Assembly: GCA_964652235.1 (NCBI GenBank)
Contig: CAZZDK010000002.1
Location: 62,001 to 126,000, forward strand
Length of the DNA stretch: 64,000 nucleotides
DNA from: CAZZDK01 sp964652235
GTDB lineage: Bacteria > Pseudomonadota > Alphaproteobacteria > UBA9219
Direction of reading: 5' to 3'
Below the pieces are notes generated by a model. It saw nothing but the letters and a program-made list of their open reading frames with translations. It was not told the DNA's origin and searched no databases. Of this stretch, positions 16,338 to 23,718 are shown one piece after another. Position 1 is the stretch's first letter. Each line of letters starts with the position of its first letter. A program made the translations under genes and the position numbers.

Positions 16338-17374
16338 CAATGTTTTCAGCTTATATGCATGAACTTGATTTTGAAGAATGGCTCGAACAAAGCCAATATG
16401 TCGAGCGCATTAATGATGCCAATATTTCTCGCCTTACAAGACTTTTAGCCTCGGAGATAGACGTCGACAGTTATGCGGTTTCTCCCGCATATTATGCCTA
16501 TACAGGAAGACGGGGGCTGTGGCTTTATCATTATGACGGAACCTTTCTTCCGATGTGCTGGCATCCCAACGTCGAGGGGCAGATGTTAGTTTTCCCGCCG
16601 CGTGGGCAGAAGAATTACGCTGCAGTCACAGCGTTACTAAACGAAGCTCCCTCACCGCCGCGAGGATTTCTTCTAGCGAGATTTAAACCTCAAGAGATAG
16701 GCCAGCTTAAAACGCTTTATGCCTTTGTTAGCCGCGTATCTTTCGAGCCCATTGAGGAAGAGGTTCTCGATTGGCGTTATCCAGCGAGGATTTTATCCAC
16801 ACTTAATACCACTCAAATGCTTGGGCATGAATATATGCTTATCCGAAACCGCGTCCGCCAAACGAAGAAATATACGGTGGATACAGAACGCCTTTCGCTC
16901 AAACATATTCCAGAGATTGAGCGTCTCGCTTTGCGCTGGGCCAACAAGCAAGCCGAGAACCCTGAAGAACTTATCGATCTAGTTACCCCCTATAAAGAAA
17001 CTTTGCGTCTCTACAAACAGAGAGAACTTGGGCTTGATGGCTTGGTGTTTATTGTCGACGGCCAGATTCAGGCGACAACAATATGGGACATCTCAAACCC
17101 TGAACACAAGATAGCCAATCTGTATATGAACCTGTGTAATGTTTCCTATCGAGGGTTGTCTGAATTTTCAATCAAAGCAACGGCAGCAATATTGTGTGAA
17201 AAGGGCGTTCCGCTTCTCAATCTTGGAGGATCTGAAACGGCCAGCCTAGATCATTATAAAAATAAATTTTCGCCAGCCATAAGCGTTCATCTTTGCTCAC
17301 TAGAGGCTGGTGTAGCTATGATGCCGAATATTGCTGGCACACTCCCTGTTGAAAAGGAGCTTAGAGTAGCTTAA
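16334..17374 (+). CDS. FemX/LPG-synthetase-like (DUF2156-type) acyltransferase
   Basis: A 346-residue protein starting on the regulator's stop (ATGA). The second half has the GNAT-type pattern of the phosphatidylglycerol lysyltransferase C-terminal domain: IWDISNPEHKIANLYMNLCN, FSIKATAAILCEKGVPLLNL, GGSETASLDHYKNKFSP. Relatives move an aminoacyl group from aminoacyl-tRNA to a lipid or peptidoglycan peptide. No membrane domain is present, so it is more like a soluble FemX/DUF2156 enzyme. In this prophage it may add to envelope changes, an inference. Confidence 0.6.
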   Translation: MTMFSAYMHELDFEEWLEQSQYVERINDANISRLTRLLASEIDVDSYAVSPAYYAYTGRRGLWLYHYDGTFLPMCWHPNVEGQMLVFPPRGQKNYAAVTALLNEAPSPPRGFLLARFKPQEIGQLKTLYAFVSRVSFEPIEEEVLDWRYPARILSTLNTTQMLGHEYMLIRNRVRQTKKYTVDTERLSLKHIPEIERLALRWANKQAENPEELIDLVTPYKETLRLYKQRELGLDGLVFIVDGQIQATTIWDISNPEHKIANLYMNLCNVSYRGLSEFSIKATAAILCEKGVPLLNLGGSETASLDHYKNKFSPAISVHLCSLEAGVAMMPNIAGTLPVEKELRVA

Positions 17375-17823
17375 TGCCAAAATTAAAACGATCCCAGCTC
17401 AAAGTCGGCAACACTATCGAGCCGGACGGGTTTCCTCCGGGCCGGATAGTAACGATTGAGAAATGCACACTTGAGAGCTTCATCGATGGAAAGCGGAAAA
17501 AGCGGTGGCCTTGTTGGACGGTTCGCACCGACGCTCCGCGACCTCTGCACAAATACCTTATTTGCGATCTCGGCAAAATAGACGGCCTCATTCTCTGGAG
17601 AAAGTCAGAGATAAAGTTTGCGCCTAAAGACGCAAAATTATGGGTTGAACGCAGCGGACTTGAGGAAATGGAGAATATTACCGGCAATGGGCCAGATAGT
17701 TTTATCTATTCAATGCTTGTTTACATTCTTGATCACAAGAGCAAACAGCCTAGCAAATTCTATCTTATAGAAAGAATGCGTGATGCCAGAATCTTCCGGT
17801 ACGAAGGATTTCGTGTTGGATAA
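17374..17823 (+). CDS. Hypothetical basic protein
   Basis: A 149-residue product starting on the upstream stop (TAATG), last of the 15687-17823 operon. It is Lys/Arg-rich with motifs such as WTVRTDAPRPLHKYLICDLG and a basic C-terminus. No family recognised. Coupling suggests it works with the acyltransferase and regulator. Confidence 0.55.
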   Translation: MPKLKRSQLKVGNTIEPDGFPPGRIVTIEKCTLESFIDGKRKKRWPCWTVRTDAPRPLHKYLICDLGKIDGLILWRKSEIKFAPKDAKLWVERSGLEEMENITGNGPDSFIYSMLVYILDHKSKQPSKFYLIERMRDARIFRYEGFRVG

Positions 17824-17884
17824 ATTCGCGGCCACATCGAAATGTTGCCTTCTTTGTTTGACGCGCATTATCGCGGCTCTAGCC

Positions 17885-18166
17885 TCAACTTTTTGCTGCA
17901 GCGCTTGACTTAACAATGCCCTCAAGAAACTTTGTCACAGCCCCAAGATCCTTTGCGGGGATATGGCTTAAATCGCCAACACCGAAAACCCGCTGGGTAA
18001 TTTCAAAGATTTCCGCTTCCTCGCTTTTCATTTCGCCAGAAACCTGACGGATGAGCATGGAAAGCGTGTGCGCTTCCTTGGGAGTAAGCGTTCTGGTAAG
18101 CCCGCTACTTTGATTAGAATCTTTCGCCTTAAAGGGAAGAATATTTGATGTCGTATTTTCTTCCAT
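17885..18166 (-). CDS. Small hypothetical protein, member C of a three-paralogue family
   Basis: A 93-residue product. Its core (KEAHTLSMLIRQVSGEMKSE, then EIFEITQRVFGVGDLSHIP) matches the products at 18245-18529 and 14842-15177 in spacing and hydrophobic pattern. Function unknown; convergent with the 17374 gene. Confidence 0.5.
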   Translation of the reverse strand: MEENTTSNILPFKAKDSNQSSGLTRTLTPKEAHTLSMLIRQVSGEMKSEEAEIFEITQRVFGVGDLSHIPAKDLGAVTKFLEGIVKSSAAAKS

Positions 18167-18244
18167 GCCATACCCTCTTTACAAAACGCCCCAATGCAAC
18201 ATCCCTATTGCACCGTTAATGCGGCCCGAATTCATTGTAAAGGC

Positions 18245-18529
18245 TCAGTTCTTTGTGTCGCTTGAGCCCGTAAAGTCAACAAGAAAGCCAATCAGGTCAT
18301 TGAAGGCCGCCAAGGGTATGTCCTCAATTTTTGAGGCACCGAACGTCTTACATGTCATCTGAATAATTTCGGCCCCTTCGATTTTCAGATTGTAGGATAG
18401 ATATGAGATCAATGCATAAGCGGCTTTGATTTCTTTCTCCCCTAGCTTTCTCGCAGGATCGCTGGCAAAGGTTGATGCAGGGGTTCTTATCTCGCCCGGA
18501 ATAGCGTCTGCAGAAAATTCTTTGCTCAT
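18245..18529 (-). CDS. Small hypothetical protein, member B of a three-paralogue family
   Basis: About 94 residues from ATG 18529 (AAAGGATATACAGCA upstream), preferred over 18574. The core KEIKAAYALISYLSYNLKIE followed by CKTFGASKIEDIPLAAF aligns with members A and C. The conserved pieces are an ISYLSYN-type helix, an E-I-x-Q/E helix, and a final FLVDF helix. Function unknown. Confidence 0.55.
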   Translation of the reverse strand: MSKEFSADAIPGEIRTPASTFASDPARKLGEKEIKAAYALISYLSYNLKIEGAEIIQMTCKTFGASKIEDIPLAAFNDLIGFLVDFTGSSDTKN

Positions 18530-18835
18530 TGCTGTATATCCTTTGCTGAAAAAGATTTTAACCAGCTGCCGCATTGTACCAGAAATGGGTGCCTTTCTTC
18601 AAAACTTGCATGGCCCACGGTCGTCCTAACATGAGTGCAGCATGAGAGCACTTTGGGAGCAAAGTATGGGTGCAAACCGATAACGATTTGAAAGTGAACG
18701 CAGAAAACCGAAGGGAAATGGAAAAAGCCTATACGGTTTTGCAAGGAAATGGCTAAAAATGGCGCGTTTGTGTCAGATAAAAACGAAAGTGGTTGCCATT
18801 GTCTGGGAATGCGCGTAAAAGGAGATTATCGTTCT
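18530..18835. other. Intergenic stretch before the tRNA fragment
   Basis: No convincing gene. The sequence is AT-rich with short GAGTGCAGCATGAGAGCA repeats of GAG/GCA. It should carry the promoter for member B and the phage-side arm of the attachment site. Confidence 0.35.
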
Positions 18836-18904
18836 AAATCAATGGGGTAATGCTTTTCCTTGGTAAGGACGGGGTCGTAGGTTCAATTCCTATCGGCAGC
18901 ACCA
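18836..18904 (+). repeat. 3' fragment of tRNA-Thr(GGT): probable prophage attachment site
   Basis: From the anticodon arm to CCA the sequence folds as tRNA-Thr: loop TTGGTAA (anticodon GGT at 18862-18864), T-arm GTAGG/CCTAT around TTCAATT, acceptor strand CGGCAGC, then A and CCA. A degenerate D-arm-like part lies at 18836-18853. The 5' acceptor strand (GCTGCCG expected) is missing, so it is not a functional tRNA. A 3' tRNA fragment in this orientation is what integration leaves at the distal end of an element lying to its left. The intact gene should be beyond the left window edge. Confidence 0.7.
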
Positions 18905-18990
18905 GTTTTACAATAAAATCAGTAAGCTTTCCCGAATGTTCCGATCACCTCATCGGCGCAAATATGCAGAACTTTGCAAGAACGTCGGCC

Positions 18991-19012
18991 AAAAGTGGGG
19001 GAAAAGTGGGGG
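18991..19012 (+). repeat. Tandem 11-bp direct repeat near att
   Basis: AAAAGTGGGGG occurs twice in a row, about 90 bp to the right of the tRNA fragment. Short direct repeats flanking an att core are often integrase arm-type sites. They lie on the side opposite the prophage, so they may belong to another, partly lost element. Confidence 0.4.
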
Positions 19013-19030
19013 AAGATAAAGAGATCCGAA

Positions 19031-19060
19031 AAAAGGCGGTACCCTTGCAGATACCGCCCC
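19031..19060 (-). terminator. Rho-independent terminator of the HNH gene
   Basis: The stem GGCGGTA/TACCGCC is followed by TTTTTT when read on the minus strand, 17 bases after the HNH stop. Confidence 0.7.
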
Positions 19061-19076
19061 TTCCATACAAAAACGT

Positions 19077-19355
19077 CTATCGGCTTGTTACTGCCCAAAC
19101 AAGAGGTCCATCGCCTTTAGCCGCGTTGTTTTGCCAGTGCAGTGGTTGAAGGTTACTAATATGATCAGAACCGCCCAAATTTACAGGCCTTATATGATCA
19201 ATTTCCCAACCAAACTCGCTTTCACGGTTTCCGTAGTCCGTCCTTTTAATCCATGCCCCGCAAATATCCTTGCGTAATCCTTGGATTTCCTTGTCCGGAC
19301 CGACATAAGCCGCTTTCGCCCAAACTTGATTTACTTGTTCTTGAGTAAAGGCCAT
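19077..19355 (-). CDS. HNH endonuclease-like protein
   Basis: A 92-residue protein with an HNH core: GWEIDHIRPVNLGGSDHISN then LQPLHWQNNAAKGD. The DH, central N, and final N/H positions of the beta-beta-alpha metal motif are present. The size matches small phage or restriction-like HNH nucleases. The ATG follows AAAGGAGAAAAAAC. It lies just outside the tRNA-Thr fragment and has its own terminator. Role in packaging, homing or defence cannot be told. Confidence 0.75.
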   Translation of the reverse strand: MAFTQEQVNQVWAKAAYVGPDKEIQGLRKDICGAWIKRTDYGNRESEFGWEIDHIRPVNLGGSDHISNLQPLHWQNNAAKGDGPLVWAVTSR

Positions 19356-19503
19356 GTTTTTTCTCCTTTCGTTGTAAGCGTCAAGAACAGCCGAAAAATC
19401 GGGAAGCCTTGTTCTTGACTGGACAAAAACAAAAGGAGGGACTAAACTATGCCTACCGCTAGGTTGGTGAAGCCCCTCCTTATTGAGGCTTCGTCAATAA
19501 CGT

Positions 19504-19535
19504 AAAGCCGCGCATCCCTTATGGGGCGCGGCTTT
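19504..19535. terminator. Bidirectional terminator hairpin
   Basis: AAAGCCGCGC/GCGCGGCTTT form a perfect 10-bp stem with a 12-base loop. It lies after the minus-strand gene at 19541. Confidence 0.7.
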
Positions 19536-19540
19536 ATTTG

Positions 19541-19990
19541 TTAAGGAGACGAAGAATTTTTTTGTTTTTTCTTCCTTTCTTCTCCATCTGTTAAATCAAT
19601 GATAATCCAGTTTTCCATGTGTCCTTCTTTTGCAGGATACATGGTGGTGTCTTTAGGCTTAATGTTGTAATATGACAAAAAGCTCTTTCCAGCTATGTCG
19701 GCTCCAAACTTCCTTAAACGCAAATTAATCCCTCCTTCGGCATTCTTATCTTTTGAAAATTCAAAACCAATTCTTCCTTCTTCTTTATCATAGTACAGCG
19801 TACAAACCGCGTATTTTTCTAATGAAAAACGCCGCCTTGTGCCTTGATTAAATCCTATTAATCCGTTGCGACTAATAGATATTTTTGGGGTAAAAGACCG
19901 TCCCCCGCCTGTAAATTTTTCAAAGCCCATGAGATTCTCCATTTCTGATATTGAAAGAATATTCATGATCGGAGAGTTTGTCAATAACAT
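19541..19990 (-). CDS. Hypothetical protein of the island
   Basis: At most 149 residues; ATG 19966 is an alternative start, and neither has a strong SD. It contains a beta-rich stretch (SFTPKISISRNGLIGFNQGT) and ends in a Lys-rich tail. AT-rich relative to the host genes nearby, consistent with mobile origin. No family recognised. Confidence 0.55.
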   Translation of the reverse strand: MLLTNSPIMNILSISEMENLMGFEKFTGGGRSFTPKISISRNGLIGFNQGTRRRFSLEKYAVCTLYYDKEEGRIGFEFSKDKNAEGGINLRLRKFGADIAGKSFLSYYNIKPKDTTMYPAKEGHMENWIIIDLTDGEERKKKQKNSSSP

Positions 19991-20436
19991 TGTTGTATAC
20001 TAAACCCAGTTATGGTTAAAAAACATTAACAAACTTATTGTGCGAACCATTTTCTATCTTACTTGTCATCACTCACCAAGCCTCGGCAACCGTTTCCCCG
20101 CCTCCCTTACGACCTCAATATCCCTGACGTTCTCCCCATCTTCGGGGCAATTTGATTTAGAGTCTTTGGGATAAAATAGCCATGTCTGGGGCTAAGGGCA
20201 AACGGCAGGCTGCTCGACCGCAAGAGTCGAGAGCAGACTGGCGCGATAGGGACCTTATATCACTGGTCTAATTTTTGGGGGCAGCTCACTAACTCAATTT
20301 CTGAGCCCAGCACCTAATATTTTCTTAAAATTAAGGGCTAAGCGTGTTTTTTTGCCGGTTATACGGGCCAATTATATATATTATGTTAATCTTGCCCTTG
20401 TACTTTCCAGAGAGAACTTTAGACAAAATCGGTCCT
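19991..20436. other. Long intergenic region at the island/core junction
   Basis: No supported gene. It holds an imperfect hairpin (GCTGCTCGAC with GTCGAGAGCAG near 20209-20240) and composition shifts from AT-rich to GC-rich near its right end. It may be the decayed edge of an older insertion. A 29-codon ATG frame at 20181 is too short to call. Confidence 0.35.
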
Positions 20437-22161
20437 ATGTCTCCACCCCCACCCCCTTTTTCGCCGGAAGACCTGATCGCCGCGTCGGGTCACGTGGGTT
20501 ATCAATGGGATCTTAAGACGGACAGGATCGTCTGGGCCGGGGATTGGCGGCTGCTTTTCGGGGCCGCGCGCGCCGCTCCCCCCGGAAACGGTGAAGAACT
20601 GGCAGCGGTGCTTCTTCCCAGCGATTTGCACCTTATCTTCAACGATTTCTTGCCCTCTTTTGATCGCGAATACCGTTTCCGTTCCCCGGACGGCAAGCTT
20701 GTCTGGGTGCGTGAACACGGAACGACCGATTTTGAAGGCGGAAGGGCCGTCCGCCAGCAAGGCCTATTAAGGCCTATCGAATCCTCGGCCCAGCAACCGG
20801 TTCCCGCCTCTAGCCCAGACAGAGACCCCTTGACGGGCAGGCCCAATCGCGCCTGTATGCTCGATCTGATCGACAAAATTCTTAAAGGCCCTCGCGACGT
20901 TCGCAACAAAAGCGCCTATCTCGTGGTCGGGATCGACAGCTTGGGCTTCGTCAACGAAGCGATGGGGACCAAGGCGGGCGACCGGCTAATCTGCGCCGTG
21001 GCCGACCGGCTTAACGAATTGTGTCCGACCCGCGCGCTTTTGGGACGCGTCGCGGGCGACTTTTTCGGCATTCTTCTGCCGGGGATGGGAACGGATGTGG
21101 ACGCGCTGGCGCGATCCATTATCCTTTCCTTCCGAGACCGCGCCATTTCCACCCAGGAAGCCAGTCTTCATCTGTCCGTTTGCGTCGGCAGCCTTTCGCT
21201 CGCGCAGACCGTTACCGATGCCGCCGAAGCCATGATCCACGCCGAGCAGGCCCTTCTCGACGCGACGGCCAGGGGCCGCGGCCAGCACGTCGCCTATATC
21301 GAATCCGAACAAAGGGGCGAGCAAAATCGCGCCATCCTGAAAATCGGCGAGGCCGTCAAGCTCGCCCTTAAGGACCACGGTCTGCGGCTCGCCTTTCAGC
21401 CCGTCGTCAACGCGCAAACGAACCATGTGGAGTTTTATGAGGTTTTGGCGCGGCTTTTCGACCGCGATGGCCATTTGATGGTCGCGGCGGACTTTATACC
21501 GATCGTAGAGCAACTCGGTCTCGCCCCGGAATTCGATCGCCACGTTCTCGATATGTCCGTTCAGGAACTCGCCGCCTGCGACACGCTGAAGCTGGCCGTG
21601 AACATTTCGGGCCTGACCGCCGCTCTGCCCGATTGGCCGTGCTACGTCCAGAGCAAACTGGAGTCGCGGCCCGACGTCGCCCGGCGCCTCATCATCGAGA
21701 TTACCGAAAACGCCGCCGTTCTGGACATCGCGAAAATTGAATGCCTCGTGGATTCCCTGCGTCAACTGGGCAGCCAGGTTGCGTTGGACGATTTCGGCGC
21801 GGGATCGACATCCATCAAGCATTTAAGAAATTTGTCCCTGGCCATCATGAAGATTGACCGCGATCTTCTCTCAAACATTTTGACAAGCCCGGAGCAGCAA
21901 CACCTCGTTCGCATGATCACCAGCATGGCCCATGGGCTGGGCCTGCGCACCGTAGCGGAGGGCGTGGAAACAGAGGAAGTCGCGAAATGGCTGCGCGACG
22001 AGAAGGTAGATATGCTGCAAGGTTATCATCTGGGGCGGCCTTCGCTTGAACGCCCCTGGCGCGACGGGCCCGCGCTGAAAACCGCGACGGAGCCGAAGGA
22101 AAAAGAAAAGGCTTTCTCCCTCCAGGTTTCGTCGTCCGAAGGCAGTTCAGCCTGTTTTTGA
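20437..22161 (+). CDS. PAS-GGDEF-EAL cyclic-di-GMP phosphodiesterase
   Basis: 574 residues from ATG 20437; a GTG at 20344 would add an implausible AT-rich leader. Residues about 10-105 look like a PAS fold (GYQWDLKTDRIVWAGDW, EYRFRSPDGKLVWVREHG). The GGDEF domain has RVAGDFFG at 204-211 in place of GGDEF, so cyclase activity is probably lost. The EAL domain keeps its key residues: EVL at 335-337, NISG, EITEN, DDFGAGST, KIDRD and AEGVET. It likely degrades cyclic-di-GMP, with the GGDEF part possibly binding GTP as an allosteric site. The C-terminus is Glu/Lys-rich. Confidence 0.85.
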   Translation: MSPPPPPFSPEDLIAASGHVGYQWDLKTDRIVWAGDWRLLFGAARAAPPGNGEELAAVLLPSDLHLIFNDFLPSFDREYRFRSPDGKLVWVREHGTTDFEGGRAVRQQGLLRPIESSAQQPVPASSPDRDPLTGRPNRACMLDLIDKILKGPRDVRNKSAYLVVGIDSLGFVNEAMGTKAGDRLICAVADRLNELCPTRALLGRVAGDFFGILLPGMGTDVDALARSIILSFRDRAISTQEASLHLSVCVGSLSLAQTVTDAAEAMIHAEQALLDATARGRGQHVAYIESEQRGEQNRAILKIGEAVKLALKDHGLRLAFQPVVNAQTNHVEFYEVLARLFDRDGHLMVAADFIPIVEQLGLAPEFDRHVLDMSVQELAACDTLKLAVNISGLTAALPDWPCYVQSKLESRPDVARRLIIEITENAAVLDIAKIECLVDSLRQLGSQVALDDFGAGSTSIKHLRNLSLAIMKIDRDLLSNILTSPEQQHLVRMITSMAHGLGLRTVAEGVETEEVAKWLRDEKVDMLQGYHLGRPSLERPWRDGPALKTATEPKEKEKAFSLQVSSSEGSSACF

Positions 22162-22186
22162 CAAAAACTTCTCTTCCGTTTTAGAA

Positions 22187-22263
22187 TCCTTTTGCCGGGG
22201 TATCCCTTTTTGGGATTGAGAACAGACCCGTTGAACCTGATCTGGCTCATACCAGCGAAGGGA
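22187..22263 (+). promoter_or_regulatory. TPP (thi-box) riboswitch
   Basis: It has the conserved parts of the TPP aptamer in order: CCGGGGT, a short hairpin of TCCC/GGGA, TTGAGA, ACCCG, TGAACCTGATCTGG, and TACCAGCGAAGGGA. P1 pairs TCCTTT (22187-22192) with AAGGGA (22258-22263). The P1 3' strand contains the Shine-Dalgarno AAGGGAG of the gene at 22271, so ligand binding should hide the ribosome site and shut off translation. Confidence 0.9.
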
Positions 22264-22270
22264 GCTTTTC

Positions 22271-23038
22271 ATGCAAACGCATCCGCGTTTTTTCTGCGCG
22301 CCGCCCGCGCCGCGCCGCATCGTCGCCGGGTTTTCCTACTTGCAGCGTATCGGCAAAGGCGCGCAAACGCGCGTCTGGTTTCCGCCGTCTTTGCAGGAGG
22401 ACGCGATCGAATGGGCCGCCGTGCGGCAATTCGAGCTTTTTCAGGAAGCGGACAATCTTGTCATCGACGCGCTGGAGGTCTCGGAAATCAAACGTTCGTT
22501 CCAGGCCTGGGCGAAAATGCGTTCAGGCGGCTATCGCGTGACGATTCTGACGCTGGGCGCCTACGCGCCGCGCGCGGCAGAGGACGATCTTTATATCCTC
22601 GACCTTAAAATGCAGGAGGAAATCACGCGGCTGATTCATTTCCTTTATCTGAGCGAGCAGAGCGGTGCCGCCTCTTCTTTCCAGGAAGCCGCGCTTGAAA
22701 AAAATGATTGGCAGATGGAATCGGCCCTGCCCCACGTGGCTGAAGCGCTTGCGGTTCGCTCGCTTTTCAAGCCGGAAAAACAGCGGCTCGCGGAAAAGAC
22801 TTTTTTTGAGATTCTGAAACGTCTTCCGCAGGACCGGATTTTGCATGAAATCGCCTTCGGCCTTTCCTTGCCGGACGCCTCGAAGGAGAAAAATTGGGTT
22901 TACGTCGCCGGGGAAGAGCATCGCGCGGCCTCGTTCTTCGGTTCCTTGGGCGAAGTCATGGGCGAGCGTATTCACGCGCATATGCGCGGCCATTATGATC
23001 GCTCCCGCCATTCTTTCGCGGCGTTAAAAGCGGCCTAG
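22271..23038 (+). CDS. Unrecognised protein under TPP riboswitch control
   Basis: A 255-residue product starting 8 bases after the riboswitch. It resembles no thiamine enzyme or transporter that I recognise: there is no TenA, ThiC, ThiD, NMT1 or YuaJ-like signature. It has no membrane segments or signal peptide. A middle block (SGGYRVTILTLGAYAPRAAE) precedes a helical second half with LAEKTFFEILKRLPQDRILH. The riboswitch implies a role in thiamine synthesis, salvage, uptake or use. It ends convergently, overlapping the deaminase gene by 4 bp. Confidence 0.7.
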   Translation: MQTHPRFFCAPPAPRRIVAGFSYLQRIGKGAQTRVWFPPSLQEDAIEWAAVRQFELFQEADNLVIDALEVSEIKRSFQAWAKMRSGGYRVTILTLGAYAPRAAEDDLYILDLKMQEEITRLIHFLYLSEQSGAASSFQEAALEKNDWQMESALPHVAEALAVRSLFKPEKQRLAEKTFFEILKRLPQDRILHEIAFGLSLPDASKEKNWVYVAGEEHRAASFFGSLGEVMGERIHAHMRGHYDRSRHSFAALKAA

Positions 23039-23577
23039 TTTTTTTTGTCGGCCTCGACCGCCGTGACCTTCACGCCCGCTTCGAGAAGTTTGCCAAGCCC
23101 GATCTCGACGCTTTTGCGCCATTTGGGCTTCAGGCGCGGATAGGCCGTCACGGCATGGGCGGGAAGAATGACCTGCTTGATCCCGCACTCCACAAGCAAT
23201 CCCGCGCAGACAGCGCAAGGCTCAAGGGTTATATAAAGCCGCGCGTTTTTAACTTCGGCCTTTTCCCGCAAGGCCTGGGCGATCACCATTTGCTCGGCGC
23301 AATTGAACCACATGGAGCGCGAGCCGTCTTCGTACCGTTCCGGTTTTTTCCAATCGAGGCCGTGCGCGAAACGATTGGCGCCGCGCGCGATTTCTTTCCC
23401 GTCCGCGCCGACGAGAACCGCGCCGACCTTGACGGTCGGATGGGGGCTGCCGCCCTGGGCGGGGTCTTTGTGCGCCATTGCTTGCGCCCGGGCCAGCCAT
23501 TTGCGATGCTCCCTTTCGTCCTGGGAGCCTTTCGCGCAAACGTCAAAAAAAGAGGAAAGATCGAATAACTTAAACAT
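23035..23577 (-). CDS. Cytidine/deoxycytidylate-type deaminase
   Basis: A 180-residue zinc deaminase. Motifs are HPTVKVGAVLVG (46-57), the catalytic CAE at 93-95 and the zinc pair PCAVC at 120-124. dCMP deaminases usually have HAE; here the ligand is Cys, as in cytidine deaminases, within a ComE/dCMP-type layout. It could be a nucleotide deaminase of pyrimidine salvage or a diverged riboflavin/tRNA-type member. No neighbours clarify the substrate. Confidence 0.75.
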   Translation of the reverse strand: MFKLFDLSSFFDVCAKGSQDEREHRKWLARAQAMAHKDPAQGGSPHPTVKVGAVLVGADGKEIARGANRFAHGLDWKKPERYEDGSRSMWFNCAEQMVIAQALREKAEVKNARLYITLEPCAVCAGLLVECGIKQVILPAHAVTAYPRLKPKWRKSVEIGLGKLLEAGVKVTAVEADKKN

Positions 23578-23718
23578 GGGGCTCCCATCGCGGGGACGTC
23601 ATTGTAAAAAAGCTTTTTTACCAATTGGTTAACAACGCGCTAGTCGATAGGCTCTGGACACCTTCCACCGCTTTCGTTAGTACGAGAGGGCCTTTCTCCA
23701 ACCTTTTGGGATTCTTTC

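Noticed and set aside
18781..18819. VVAIVWECA-like codons resembling the C-terminus of a Vsr mismatch endonuclease
   Set aside because: Only about nine residues, with a stop codon just upstream; too short to claim a gene remnant.
20181..20270. 29-codon ORF starting MSGAKGKRQAARPQ
   Set aside because: Too short, no SD, no family; more likely chance within a junction region.
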